64,000 nucleotides of DNA, from the NCBI GenBank assembly GCA_022495005.1, contig JAGYXB010001751.1, forward strand, positions 1 to 64,000. Direction: 5' to 3'. Each line of letters opens with the position of its first letter. Within the stretch, counting starts at the first letter, position 1. The notes beneath the pieces were generated by a model that was not told the origin of the DNA, did not search any database, and saw nothing but the letters and a program-made list of their open reading frames with translations. The DNA comes from Rhyacophila brunnea. Its lineage: Eukaryota > Arthropoda > Insecta > Trichoptera > Rhyacophilidae. The position numbers and the translations under genes are program-made. Shown here in pieces: positions 46,480 to 57,835 of this stretch.

Positions 46480-46610
46480 ACGTCCGCAAGGTAGACCTAG
46501 ATGCCGCTGGATCGATGAAATGATAAAGTTGAGAAGTGGAAGCAGCTTGAAGAGGCCTTCATCCAGCAGTGGATAGATTCAAGCTGATGATGTTGAAATG
46601 ACGTGTATAT
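46480..46610 (+). pseudogene. LINE 3' end, sense part
   Basis: On the plus strand the frame reads PRCRWIDEMIKLRSGSS and then a stop context (ccagcagtggatagattcaa), the usual C-terminal end and 3' tail of RTE-like LINEs (W-I-D-E-M/I motif, then the S-S-G-encoding tail). It follows directly on the inverted part at 45850-46478. Together they make a 5'-inverted LINE insertion. Confidence 0.78.
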
Positions 46611-47767
46611 AATTGCCGCCCTGACACTATCTATTTAAATGTCCGTGCAGAATCATTTGATTGAAACATTCGAATGACCGTACATAAAAACATTGCTAAA
46701 CACTAAATGTAACTTGGACAGTCGACATCGTACAAGTTTGTACGCTTTTATCAAAACAATATTGTACGAGACTACAGGCCGCTACTTCCGATGAAATTTA
46801 AAAAAAGTTCTCATCGCCACACTTCTTTTCAAGAGATTCAACGTTTACTTCGTGGTAATGCATGATAAATTATAAAATTAATGTATAACTTGATAAAGCT
46901 CATAATGTGAGTGAAACACGTGCAGTAAAACAATGTTATTCTTTTGTGATGAATAAGAACTCATTTTATTAACAGTCGCACTTTTTACACATGTTTGAAA
47001 TCCGCAGTGGAATACAAAAATAAACATTCATTTGCACCAACATATTTAAAAAAATCTTAAACAAAAGTTTTAAACAGTTTTTATACAAATTTATTTTTTT
47101 AACTAATATATGTATGTATGTACCTTGGTCTGGAATAAGCTTTAGAATGAAAATAATTTATTCCTGCTATTCATTGTTGAAAACACATTTAACTTAAATG
47201 GATCTAAAAAGGCACAAACCATTTTAAATTGTAATAACTATTTACTGTTTATGCACTTATCACAATGTACTCGTATTATTTAACATTTAACACTCTAACA
47301 TTATTATGTGACCAAAGCGTATGTGTCTCAAGAAATCTGAAAGAAATCAGCATGGAGACCAAAACTATACATGACAAATAATATAGAACAAAAGTGAGTT
47401 TTTGGTAAAAAAAAAATAGACGATGACGGTTATTTAATATACGACTATCCTAGATAAAAAAAAAACGACGTATGGTCACCATATTGAGGACTCACTATAA
47501 AGGCTAAGGATAGATCCCCTAAATCTCCATATCACAGACATTGTTTGGGTCTGACAACCATTGTGATAAATAAATCAATAAACAGACAGGTAATAATTTT
47601 TTTTCTTATCAGACATTATTAAAAAATTCGCAACTAAATGTTTTCCGCGTCGTATTTTAATATGAAAGTGGATAAAATAATAATTCAATTACAATTATTT
47701 GTCACCTTCTTTCTGTACATAGCTATACTTATTCCATCATACTGAATACAAGGTAATGAGTAGGGAT
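46611..47767 (-). other. Receptor intron A-B, no feature seen
   Basis: AT-rich intronic sequence. No terminal repeats, RNA genes or exon-like blocks were recognised. Confidence 0.5.
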
Positions 47768-47775
47768 GTTATATT

Positions 47776-48174
47776 CATGGCCCCCACAAGGGAGGGGGGG
47801 CTGACAGGGCTCTAGCGTGGGGGCCCGGCGTGGGGAGTCGACCAAATAAGCGAGATAATCACACACACACCACAAATTTGCTCTAATAGTAAAAAAAGTC
47901 GCCTGCGGCACTATTTTCCTTTCATAATGGTTATATTTTGGAATATGTGATTGTGTGATGTAATTTTTAATTGTGTCATTACTTGATAACTCCATAATTC
48001 ATGTGGATGTAAGTAAGTATTAAAAATACACTAAACACCCTTAATTTTACCGTGAACGACATTTAGAAAGCGCTATTATAGAGCGTCACATTGCCTTTAA
48101 CCTTTGCGATAGGTAGGGGGGGGGGGCGAAAAAGATTCTAGCCTTGGGGCCCGCTTCAGGATGTGGGGGCTATG
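47776..48174. mobile_element. hAT-like MITE, GGCCCCCA family, copy 3
   Basis: Begins CATGGCCCCCACAAGGG and ends GATGTGGGGGCTATG. TSD gttatatt at 47768-47775 and 48175-48182. Interior words such as cctgcggcactattttcctt and cacaccacaaatttg match copies 2 and 4. It includes a run of ten or more G near 48117. Confidence 0.92.
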
Positions 48175-48490
48175 GTTATATTTCTATACTTATAAATTAC
48201 TTGTTTTGATTGATATATTATCTTTTCTTCGTCGGGGCGTGATGATTAATTATAATGAAGACCTGGATGATATCGTCGTCGAGCAGGTGCCTTCTCCACC
48301 CCTCACGGCATATAGTGGCACGCAGTCTGCGATAGTGGAAAATCAATAGCACTCTTGATTTCGTCAGTCCATTTGGAGAAAGTTCTACTTTCTCCAAATT
48401 TGACCAAATACGAGTACCACGATTTTTCCGATTTGTCGTCGTTTCCGTTACCATATTGGATTAATAATAATATATTCTCATACTATAGAC

Positions 48491-49074
48491 CAGTGGCGAA
48501 GGGTGGAGGTAGGCTGTTAAGATCCGTCATAAATAGTGCACATTAACCTTTTTCAGTCAAATGTTTATGTTTTTATTGAAATAAGACTACAATTTACAGA
48601 TGGTATTGGTTGGATTGTAAAAATCAATTAAACCCTGTCTGAACCAAACCATAATAGTATTGGTATATTTTAGGCGATATGACAAAATTGTGCACATTTT
48701 TTCATTCTTACTTATTTGTTTTCGTTAGATTAAGAATACGTATTACACATATTGTTGGTTCATTTTTTTAATTCATCAAGCTATGCCTAAACCAAACTAT
48801 AATAGATAAAAATTATTATTCTATATATAAAATATCCAAATTTATGTATGATTTAATTACATAATTTTAGATATTTTATAGATATACGAGTATTTTTTGA
48901 CTATTATCTATTATGGCTTGGTATTTGCAGGGTTTAATTGAATATTAAAAACTAACCAACACCATCTGTAAAATGTAGTCTTATTTCAATGAAAACAAGT
49001 ATGTATGACTGACAAAGTTTAGTGAGCAATATTTATGGCGGATCTTAACAGCCTACCTCCACCCTTCGCCACTG
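48491..49074. mobile_element. hAT-like MITE, CAGTGGCGAAGG family, copy 3
   Basis: Ends CAGTGGCGAAGGGTGGAGG and CTCCACCCTTCGCCACTG are perfect inverted repeats. TSD ctatagac at 48483-48490 and 49075-49082. Beyond the short TIR, the inversion extends to about 60 bp (ggctgttaagatccg on both sides). Non-coding. Confidence 0.95.
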
Positions 49075-49112
49075 CTATAGACGGAAGTAATACAATGAGT
49101 CACTATTAACCA

Positions 49113-49560
49113 ATAATAATTACAAGACAAAAAGAGCTTTTTATATACAACGTTTTTAAATTTTCTGTTGAATCACATAAACTTGACTTGATCACATAAA
49201 CTTTGAATATTCATAATATGAATCAATGCATCATTTGGAGCCTGCCTTATTTTCTTTGTTGTATTAATAGGTTATTTATTTTATCACAAATCTATAAAAT
49301 AGTGGATTGGATTACGGAATTCTTCCGAAATAACTTTTCATACAAAACAGAATTAACTGAAAATGAATTCAATTCTACTTAAAGATGGCTAAAAGTATTA
49401 AAAAATGCATTGGCATCGTGTTATGATATATTATAACAGTTTGAAATGTCTAGCTAGTCCGAAAGTTAGTTAAAAATCGATTGAAAGATTTGTACCGGAT
49501 AAACAACCACCGGACAAATAAGAATACGACCTAATAAAAACGTTGTAAAAATGATGAATT
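49113..49560 (+). repeat. Dispersed repeat family D, copy 3
   Basis: Same orientation as copy 1. Contains tacaacgtttttaaattttc near the left, acagaattaactgaaaatg inside, and ctaataaaaacgttgtaaaa at the right. The inner word cagaattaactgaaaatg plus the following aattcaattct makes a small hairpin. Confidence 0.85.
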
Positions 49561-49676
49561 TAGGTTGATAAGCTCACTATAAACAAAATACGATTTTAAA
49601 TATTTTGTTTGCAGTAGTTCTTTGTAAAAACGACATTTTTTATGAACATCGATTTAACAAATATCTACATAGCTTT

Positions 49677-50157
49677 CAGTGGCGAAAAGTGGAGGTAGGT
49701 TGTTAAGATTCAACATAAATAGTGCACACTAAGCTTTTTGTCAATCATAATTATTTGTTTTCATTGAACTAAGAATATAATTTGTAGATGGCGCTGGTAA
49801 GTATTATAAATTCATTAAACCCTGCCTAAACCAAACCATAATAGTTTAAGTATGATATGGGTGATCGGACAAAAATAGTGCACACTTTTTCAGTAATACT
49901 TTTTTTTTTCATTTAATTAAGAATGCATATTACGGATGGTGTTGGTTAGTTTTTTAAAATTTATTAATCCCTTAATTATTTTTAAATATTTTATAGATAA
50001 ACGAATATTTTTTTTACTATTATCTAATATGGCTTGGATTAGGTAGTCTTACACATTGTAGTCTTTGTTCAATGAAAACAAATACATTTGACTGACAAAG
50101 TTTAGTGTTCACTATTTATGTCGGATATTAATAGCCTACCTCCAACCTTCCCCACTG
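49677..50157. mobile_element. hAT-like MITE, CAGTGGCGAAGG family, copy 4
   Basis: Ends CAGTGGCGAAAAGTGGAGG and CAACCTTCCCCACTG. TSD atagcttt at 49669-49676 and 50158-50165. Inserted only 600 bp from copy 3 in the same intron and the same orientation. More diverged at the TIRs than copy 3, so probably older. Confidence 0.92.
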
Positions 50158-50611
50158 ATAGCTTTATATGGCCTCATATAATTTTAGTTTCCTATCTAGC
50201 CGAGTGAATTTTAGTAACAATGGCTGGGAACAGCGTCGTTCCAAGAAGCTTAAAAAGCTAATATGCTAACATGCTGTAAATCACTTATATGGAAGGAGCA
50301 AGACCGACTGTATACAGTCCGTGGCACTGAATTGCAAATTACTATGGTAGTGCTAGTTATTAATTATCTTCGAATTAACCTGTTCGTAATAAATGAAGAT
50401 TTTCGATTGAATGCTGTGTTTAAATCATTATTATTTATTTCAATATGCAAAAATCATCATTTTCTATAAACAGTTTACCATATTGCATTCGAAGTATGAA
50501 CAACAACTAGCACTACGATTGAAGTTTACAGTTTTGTGTCACGGTCTGAATATTATGATCCTTGGGCAGAGGAGACTAGTCTGAATAAAATAAATTATAA
50601 AATATACACAC

Positions 50612-50840
50612 CATCCTAACATGGGTGGACAAGTGATCGCCAAGGCTACCGCCCAAACGGCCAAGATCATGATGAGCGCTAGTCTCTTGGATCTTCGTCT
50701 TCGGGAGTACTTGAGCGGTTGCGTCACCGCCAGGTATCGGTCTACGCTGATGGCGCAGAGGGAGAGTATAGACGCTGTGCAGAGAAGAACGTCCATGGAG
50801 ATCCAGATGTCACAGAGGACCGTCCCAAGCCTCCAGGAAC
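50612..50840 (-). CDS. Octalpha2R: Aminergic GPCR, exon with TM3, DRY and TM4
   Basis: This 229-bp exon is bounded by an acceptor (tttttccag, 50841 onward) and a donor (GGATG|gtgtgt, 50611-50610). It starts in phase 1 (two bases, then TCC) and ends two bases into a Trp codon, which exon B completes. The frame reads SWRLGTVLCDIWISMDVLL: the Cys is the TM3 disulfide partner, and the Asp after ISM is the amine-binding Asp3.32. CTASILSLCAISVDRYLAVT carries the DRY motif, and PLKYSRRRRSKRLA is a strongly basic second intracellular loop. TM4 follows (LIMILAVWAVALAITCPPML). The S-R-R-R-R-S-K-R loop and the ITCPP end of TM4 fit the alpha-2-like octopamine receptor group. The upstream exons with TM1 and TM2 are not in the remaining 13 kb of the window. 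Confidence 0.88.
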
Positions 50841-50960
50841 CTGGAAAAAATAACAGATTGATAGAAATATGTTAATAATAAATATAATTGCGCCCTCTGG
50901 TGAATATTTTCGTAATCATAGCAATACAATTTTTTGAGATGTAAAATCACGCAGATTGTA

Positions 50961-51106
50961 CAGTAAAAATGAAACAATGATGCAGTTCGTCGATTGTATG
51001 TGTACGTATACTGCGAATACGCGGTCATCTGCTGTCAGGCATTTAACACGGCTCCCCATACGCACGCACACTATCGACCGACCGCATTATTGTTTCGTTT
51101 TTACTG
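50961..51106. mobile_element. Short TA-flanked MITE
   Basis: The 146-bp unit starts CAGTAAAAATGAAACAATG and ends CATTATTGTTTCGTTTTTACTG (inverted), with TA at 50959-50960 and 51107-51108. The arms continue inward (gcagttcgtcgatt against ctatcgaccgaccgc), so most of it folds back. Tc1/mariner-type target. It lies just upstream of receptor exon A. Confidence 0.9.
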
Positions 51107-51242
51107 TACATATATATATATTAATCACCCGCCCTTCTAGGTGGTGCTGGCTTGTGTGTCTCTGATAATTACCTTAGAAATCGAGGGCACGTGAATTGTT
51201 TGTTCTCTTAAGGTGCAGAACTAACCTGCCATCAGTAATGCC

Positions 51243-51688
51243 CAGTGACGTCCCGTGGGGGTAGGCATAATGAGCGTCGCTTGGGGGCGGCAATTACTCG
51301 AAGGGCGGCAAATCGAGGATAACCATTTGGTATATATAGACATAGCTAAAATTATTTTGTTTACTGTATTGCTAAATGGTACAAACCAAATGTATCAGAA
51401 ATATTAACCACATAGAACCTCAGACTGATTGTATGGGTGTGATGATTTGGGTATATGTATTCCCTTTTTACATCTAAATTTAATTTTGTATGTTTTAGTG
51501 ATATATATTTTAGTGATATATGTTTTAGTGATATATGTTTTAGTGATATATATTTTGTTAGTATTGTATCCATACAACACATTTATTAGATATTGGAGTC
51601 ATGAAAGAATGATAAAAAATACTGTATAAAAAGTGGGGCGGCATTTTGGCGCTGCTTAGGGGCGGCATTTTGTTTAGGGACGTCACTG
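51243..51688. mobile_element. hAT-like MITE, CAGTGACGTCCCG family, copy 2
   Basis: Begins CAGTGACGTCCCGTGGG and ends GTTTAGGGACGTCACTG, with TSD gtaatgcc at 51235-51242 and 51689-51696. Contains a tandem repeat at 51489-51557 (separate entry) that enlarges it relative to copy 1. Confidence 0.93.
51489..51557. repeat. 18-bp tandem repeat inside a MITE
   Basis: Four units of tgttttagtgatatat/tattttagtgatatat, each about 18 bp. The array is absent from the related MITE at 44242, so it grew after that insertion. It creates repeated Ile-Ser-Leu-Lys codon blocks on the minus strand that look like protein but are a by-product. Confidence 0.88.
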
Positions 51689-52142
51689 GTAATGCCAATT
51701 GGGAGGGCAATAACCATGTTTAATGAAATCGCTTCGGATATTGATATATTCCACTTACGTGAGGGTGAATTTAGGTGGACGTTGTGTTACAAGTTTTTAA
51801 GATAGGGTCTATCAAAATTCACTCTTTGTGCTTCCATCTACTTTTATTTTGTTATTTTATTTTATTTCTTTTCTTATTTTATTTCTTATTTTATTACTTA
51901 TTGTATTATTAACTCACACTTCTCTGTATTTTTATTTTTAAAAAAATATTAACACTTATTTTATGTCATGTCGTGAACGCTTTGAATTTATAATTTGTTA
52001 TGTTCATTATATGTAAAATAAATAATTTTGATTTGATTTGATCACCAGTCGCTGTCATCTAATCAACGTGTAGAATTTATCAGTGTTAATTAATATTTTA
52101 AACTCAAAATTGATTGTGGAGTCATTCCAGATATTTTTTTTT

Positions 52143-52290
52143 ACCATGTCCGATCCTAATAGGATCATATGGGCCTCCACAGAGTAGAGGTTTGTATTAA
52201 CAGATTTTGTTTTTTACGAGAAATGGATGTCAGCCACTTGCTCAACCTATTAGGTCCATACACTGACTCACACACAAATTTAATAAGTTT
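52143..52290 (-). repeat. SINE family G, headless copy
   Basis: On the minus strand it matches the SINE body: tatggacctaataggttgag, tttctcgtaaaaaacaaaa, cctctactctgtggaggcc, gatcctattaggatcggac. It lacks the tRNA-like head. The 98-codon frame that crosses it (52169-52465) is therefore partly SINE and is not called as a gene. Confidence 0.8.
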
Positions 52291-53640
52291 AATCAAACAA
52301 CCTTTCACTGTCTCACCGGTAAGGGACCGACTGTCGGTGATAGAAGCGAATTTAGCCAATAAGGTCTTCGAAGAATGGGTAAAGCCAACTGATGATAGAT
52401 CGTCCCCGGTTTTAGCCTCCATAAAGTGTGTAGGTACATTTATTCTTCATTGTACTTCAATCTAACATATAATAATATTTAAATGTCCAAAGAATATTCT
52501 CAGAACTCTCCACTCAAAGATATCCACTATTCTCATATTCAAAGTATCTATGCCACGAAAATGTTTTATTTGGAATATTAGATACCCACGAATTTTTTGG
52601 GTTGAATGACGTCAATCGTGCGATACTGTATTTATTACATTCTAAATATCTACGTGTTACTTTTTTTTTTTTACTGCGTGGGTGCATTTACAGATACCTA
52701 TTCCACGGTAAATTCATTTGAATACTGTCAGTTGTATGTATAAATATACATGAAAATGTACATATGTATTTTTTATCGTATAATATGATATATTATGTAG
52801 GCGTATTCTAGAAATGTATAAATATGTATAATATATGTATGGCATACTCGTAGTGCTTACGCTCCGATTTTCTTCCCACACGGAAACTTGTTCAAAGAAA
52901 CACAAAACTTTGTCAAAGTTCACGAAGAATCACCATATAACAGTGTCTTTCGATGTGTATGCAAAACACACGAATAAAACACCAAAGTTTTATTGAAATT
53001 GGCTGACAAAAGACAGACATATTGTTTCAAAGTGATTTTTCACACTGCGTACGAAATGAGATAATAACATTTTGTGAACTTATTGGAACGGAATCACGGA
53101 AGAGTTTGAATTTATGAATCAGAAAAAAGATAAAAAGATATTATCATAATACATTTTATATAAATTATTATTTTTAAACAAACGAGTCCATTTTTAGTGA
53201 GCTAGACAATTGAGATAGCATCAAGTTTCCCAGTGTTTTGGCTACATGGTACGCATGGAAGATGACAACATAGAAAACCTTATCGGATCATCAGGCTGAA
53301 GATCGGAGAGGACGATAACGTAGATAGATAAAATCAAGAGTGCCACGTGTTTCTACTGACATAGACTCATCGTTCTGTTAAATTCCGAGAGGGGTAAAGC
53401 AAAGCCACGAAGAAAGCTGCTGCTCGACAGCCAAATCATCCGGGTCACGATTCGCACATAAGTCCCAGAAAAACAGACTGATTTTAATTGAATTTTAAAT
53501 ATTTTATATTTTTTAGACTTCAGTATAATATACACTACATCAACAGTCAGAGTCAATATAATAACAAGTTTATTTTAATTTGTAGACACGAACACCGTAA
53601 TATTATAATAATATATTATTTTAATTATTACACGATCTAT
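52291..53640. other. No supported gene
   Basis: The GC-richer block at 52310-52440 has an open frame on both strands, with words like VRDRLSVIEANLANKVFEEW on the plus strand. It looks protein-like, but I recognise no family and see no start or splice support. The rest is AT-rich. Confidence 0.35.
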
Positions 53641-53899
53641 AAAGCGGCACCATGAGCGATACGCAAGTGTACTGGCAAACGACAGAAATACAGCCGCTGC
53701 GAATCGTTTTTTCTGTAAACATGGTGGTAGGTACTCATTGAGATGCTACTGTAGAATGGATCTACATACGTATTACGAGTATACATTAATTACAGCACTA
53801 ATTCAGAACATCAATTTCAAATTTATAAACAATTTTGATTGCGTCATTGAAAATTTTAAAATATTAAAGATAACGGAATCTCAAGTTTATGATGAAAAA

Positions 53900-53995
53900 A
53901 CAACACTTGAATTTGTCGGGTTTTGAACCCAAGACCCATAAATTTTGGCGCAAAAATAAGTATCCATATATCACCGTCTAAATGTAAGCAACACT
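53900..53995 (-). repeat. tRNA-like fragment, probable SINE head
   Basis: On the minus strand the sequence GGGTCTTGGGTTCAAAACCC has a good B-box-like T-arm (GGTTCAAAACC). The rest does not fold into a convincing tRNA, so I take it for a tRNA-derived SINE remnant. Confidence 0.45.
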
Positions 53996-53999
53996 ATAT

Positions 54000-54655
54000 T
54001 GTACACAGTTAATAAACTATTAATTGAATCCCCCAATATTATTTCAAAAGAAAAGAATCCTGAAAGGTTTTTTATTCAATAGTTCGAAAGCATGTGTGGA
54101 AAATTAGGTTTCTCCATTAAAAACATTTTAATATAAAGAATTGATCACGAAAAACCTTGCCATCACTCAACACATTAAAATTCCATAATCAGTGTTAGTT
54201 TTTTGTACGAATAAATTCTGCGTAAAGTTTTTAAGGAAGAAAACTGTGCTCGTGTATATGATTTATTAGACATTTTAAAAGCGTATTGAATTATAGGCAC
54301 ATTGATGGATTATTCAGGGTTTAAATATATACCGGGCCTTTCACTTGGAGGGTAAATAAGGATGGAATTTTTATTCACTCTCCATTGCCTACTAAAAGCA
54401 AATAGAAATATTTTGAATACACATTTTTTATGAAACATAAATAAAGAGTGGTGCGATTTTTAACGCTGTTAGGTAAGTATATTATTTATTCCAGTGCTTT
54501 TATGGGTTTTGGCAAAGTGGTAAATTCGGTATTATACATTTTTTACGCAATTGATTTTTGGTCTCAATTTTTTACTGATTTTCATGCCATTGAAATATAT
54601 TTGTTTGCGGATAATACTATCTTCTATTAACATGAACACGAAGCTTTTAATTAAT
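54000..54655. other. No gene seen
   Basis: AT-rich. A 60-codon frame (54448-54630) rich in Phe and Tyr has no motif. Confidence 0.45.
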
Positions 54656-55049
54656 TGTATCTATATAAGGGTTTCCCAACCTGGGGTGGCCTGCATGAAT
54701 CTATAGATAGACCTGAGAATTGCAATTAGTAAGAATGTTCCACATTTGAACAGAACCATTCAGATAATCATAAGACTACTAGCTCTAACAAGTGATAGAA
54801 TATGAAGAATGTAATCTAATAAATATTCATTAAATTGAAAGATAAACTTGTAAGTAACTAAAAAAATAATTCGAAATACGTTCGTTAAACACCAGATTTT
54901 TTCATATGACGTATTTTGTGGTTATTTTTATAATTAAAAAATATTGTTTAATAAATTTTGTCGATGTTTATTTATTGTTTTTTGAATATTAATTATATGT
55001 TCCTCGTATTTGTGTATTTTATATTTATTATGTTAATCTTTCTTTTTCC

Positions 55050-55262
55050 ACCCTGTCACGTCCCAACATTGGGGCATAGGGCAAGCACAAGTTGGCGCCA
55101 CTTCCCTCGGTCCATCGCCAACTCTTGCACCTCCTGCCATGTCAGACCTGCAACAAGTAGGTCGCTCTTGTAGCACCGCTGCAGGGTGAGGGAGGGCCGG
55201 CGACGGAACCCTTGAGGCTGTGCCACAAGGGTGCGAAGTGCCGCACTCTTTAGCGGCATCAT
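55050..55262 (-). pseudogene. LINE reverse-transcriptase C-terminal tail
   Basis: The minus-strand frame encodes TLQRCYKSDLLVAGLTWQEV followed by QELAMDRGKWRQLVLALCP and a stop. This is the conserved last segment (W..E...LA.DR..WR) of many insect non-LTR retrotransposon polyproteins. It is GC-rich in an AT-rich neighbourhood, so it is a fairly recent, 5'-truncated insertion. Confidence 0.8.
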
Positions 55263-55888
55263 AATACATACATATTATTTTCTAAAATATAATAATGTGT
55301 ATTGAAATCTCTTTAATGTGTATCGAATAAATTTTCGGTATTGTGATAATTTTTTATGTAATTATAGCTTTTTAAATAACAAAGGCTTGAACATGCAGAT
55401 CGATGAGTGGAAGGGCATTGAAAATGCAGCTGTACAGAACCTAGTACAATGTAGAAAAAGATGGTTAAAATAAATATTTATTAAATTATACTTATTATAC
55501 AAGGAAATTGGTTGGAAATTACAATCAACATTCTTTTTTGATTTTACGGAAATGGAAATTCTTACAATATCGCAACAATTGTTATGAAGCTTAACTCATG
55601 TTATTCAATTACACACCTCACAAAACAACGAGTAAACAGTAAACAATTTTTGATTTCATTTCGTCTTCTAAGAATCCCAATTCTACTCCAGAGAGCTCAA
55701 ATGAAGATTGTTAAACAATTAAAGAATCAAGCCGTGTGTTTAAAAGAGTTTCTAATAAGACAACAATTATAAAATGTACATATCTAATAAATGTAAATTG
55801 CGAAAATATGATTCAAATGATTATAATATTCAATACGGGCTTTCTTGTGTTACAATCATAGTCTAATGTTACAATCGATAAAATTTAA
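55263..55888. other. Flank of a hAT remnant, no gene called
   Basis: The 62-codon frame at 55584-55772 has no motif. A terminus-like word gggtttcccaacctggggt (about 54669-54687), of the kind seen at ends of ZBED-type hAT elements, suggests this stretch and the next belong to one decayed hAT element. Confidence 0.35.
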
Positions 55889-56017
55889 AGACCCCAATGT
55901 GTAATTTGTGGTGAAGTTTTGACGAATGATTCATTAAAGGATGCAAAATTAACTGGTCATTTGAAATCAAAGCATCTAACTGTTAAAAACAAACCTATTG
56001 ATTATTTTGAAAGATAA
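55889..56017 (+). pseudogene. BED zinc-finger fragment of a hAT transposase
   Basis: The 42-codon frame RPQCVICGEVLTNDSLKDAK, then LTGHLKSKHLTVKNKPIDYF, ends at a stop. Cys-x2-Cys and His-x4-His spacing with the KL..HL..KH pattern is the BED-type finger near the N-terminus of ZBED5-like hAT transposases. The dimerisation and DDE regions are not seen downstream, so it is a truncated remnant. Confidence 0.82.
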
Positions 56018-56289
56018 TTAACAGCATAAAACCACAAAAAAATATTGCAAACTCCACACGAATCTTATTCCTCAATTGTGAAATAATCATTTTTGATAGC
56101 GATGCATATAGCGAAGACTAAGGATGTCTTTACAATAAATTGCAGTAGATTTAGTGCTAACACCGCGACTGGCGCGTTTGGAGTCATTGGCCATTAGATA
56201 TAATCAACGTGTTATTTAAATGTGGTAATTAAAAGGTTAGCAGTGATTGTGTTAACACTTGCGCCACGTAGGTCAAAAAAGAGATGTTA

Positions 56290-56640
56290 TGGTATTTTCA
56301 GAGCATTAGCCTGAACATTCCTTAAACGTTGTAGGTAATCTATTTATATAATTTTGAAGGCTTATTATCCTTTATATTTATTTTAAACATTTGATGACTG
56401 CATAAAGTATTTTTATTACATAAAATAGTATTCTTTCAAACCTCTCGATCTAATGTTTTAGAATATAGTCATATTTCAGTACATCCATGTGCAGTGGTGT
56501 TACGATTTTTTAGATTTATTAATTTTAAAACGCATTTATAAAACCATTAGAAAAATTGTTGTTAACATTATATAGTGTGAAATATTTACAATAAAAAATA
56601 TATTTATAATCTCTGTGATCCCAAATTTGTCAAGAATTAG
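56290..56640. repeat. Dispersed repeat, copy 2 (inverted copy at 10430-10838)
   Basis: Reads as the reverse complement of 10430-10838 through most of its length (aaacatttgatgactgcat, ttagaatatagtcatattt, ataatctctgtgatcccaa). The left limit of similarity is a CGTAGGTC word near 56269, the mirror image of the limit of the other copy, so this is probably the element's terminus. Confidence 0.75.
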
Positions 56641-57405
56641 GCATTTTATTATTCAAAAAATGGGCACGATTAACACATTTGAAGATAATTCTAAAGATTT
56701 TGATTATAAGCTATGTCTTTGACCATTCAAATGTGATAAAACATTCTACGAATAATGATTATTTTATAATAATTATTATTGACCTAAGAATAAGGTAGTA
56801 TTTTTTTGATATGCCATTTCTTTTGCTGGAATGAAATTCCAATGAGCTCATGTTATTGATGATACTGTTATAAAACTATCACTTAAACGAGAAGATTATT
56901 ATATTATTCTACTATATTGAGTTTCCGCTTATGAGCGAAAATAGTATTTTACCATAATTTAATAAACAAATATGATATAAACTTATATTACACTAGGAAA
57001 AGGCCGCGAAAATAGAAAAACAATTTAAAAATGGCATTTTTACCAAAAAATAAGCTTGAAGGATTTTATGTACCTACCGTATTTTGCGAGGTGTGCGAGG
57101 CCTCGTTGTCAGGCTCTATTGAATTTTTAATCTAGCATAATTAATTTGACCTCAAACCACGTGGGTGCTGGGAAATTTTGTCATGAAGTAAAATGCGTTA
57201 TACGGCAGAAAATCTAATGATATAACGACGTAGGTAGCCATAATAATTATATAAACGGCACATGGAAAACAGACTATATAGCGTCGTTTTGGATTAAAAT
57301 GAATTTATGTTAAATAAACTTCATTAAATATAATATCTATATATAAACGTATATTTTATATTTATTATTTATTCTGTTATAGAAAAAAAATAAGACTAAA
57401 ATCAT
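56641..57405. other. No gene seen
   Basis: AT-rich, without open frames of interest or recognisable repeats. Confidence 0.5.
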
Positions 57406-57414
57406 TCAGACGAC

Positions 57415-57835
57415 ATACGAATAATTCACAAGATTTGAGAATATGAAATTCTTTTATTGAACTAGAAAAATCTTTGGAAAAGGTTACGACGCCTAGCGGG
57501 ACAAGAATCCCTTGGATTCGCGCCAATGTTCTTTACCAATTGATACATATGCGCCTTATCTAATTACGACAAAATAGTAGCTTTACATCTTGAAGTGCCC
57601 GATAGATTGTGTTATTTTTTGGCAATCGGCTTTTATGGCTTAATCAATATTAATTACTAACTGACGATCATCAACTAATAATTTACGAGATTTAAGAATG
57701 TAATATTCTTTTATTGAACATAGATAATTTGAAAACATCTCAGATATATTGGTATACCTATTAGAAAAGTCTTTGAAGAAAATATGATACCTAGCCGGAT
57801 ATGAATCCGCATCACATATGCGTCCCCACTATATA
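57415..57835 (-). repeat. Pair of SINE-like repeats with tRNA-like T-arms
   Basis: Two direct copies about 250 bp apart share agatttgagaatatgaaa / gatttaagaatgtaatat, then attcttttattgaac, then a T-arm-like core. On the minus strand that core reads gggattcttgtccc in one copy and cggattcatatccg in the other, matching a B box in symmetry. Both are plainly from one family and both are diverged. Confidence 0.6.

Noticed and set aside
51361..51582. Ile-Ser-Leu-Lys repeat protein on the minus strand
   Set aside because: It is the translation of an 18-bp tandem repeat inside a MITE.
53652..53741. Short ORF starting MSDTQVYWQTTEIQP as a first coding exon
   Set aside because: The composition is plausible, but there is no recognised family, no clear donor site in frame and a stop after 29 codons; too little to call.
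55033..55269. Host gene with Cys/Pro-rich protein on the minus strand
   Set aside because: The neighbouring frame matches the C-terminal tail of a LINE polyprotein, which explains the GC-rich block.
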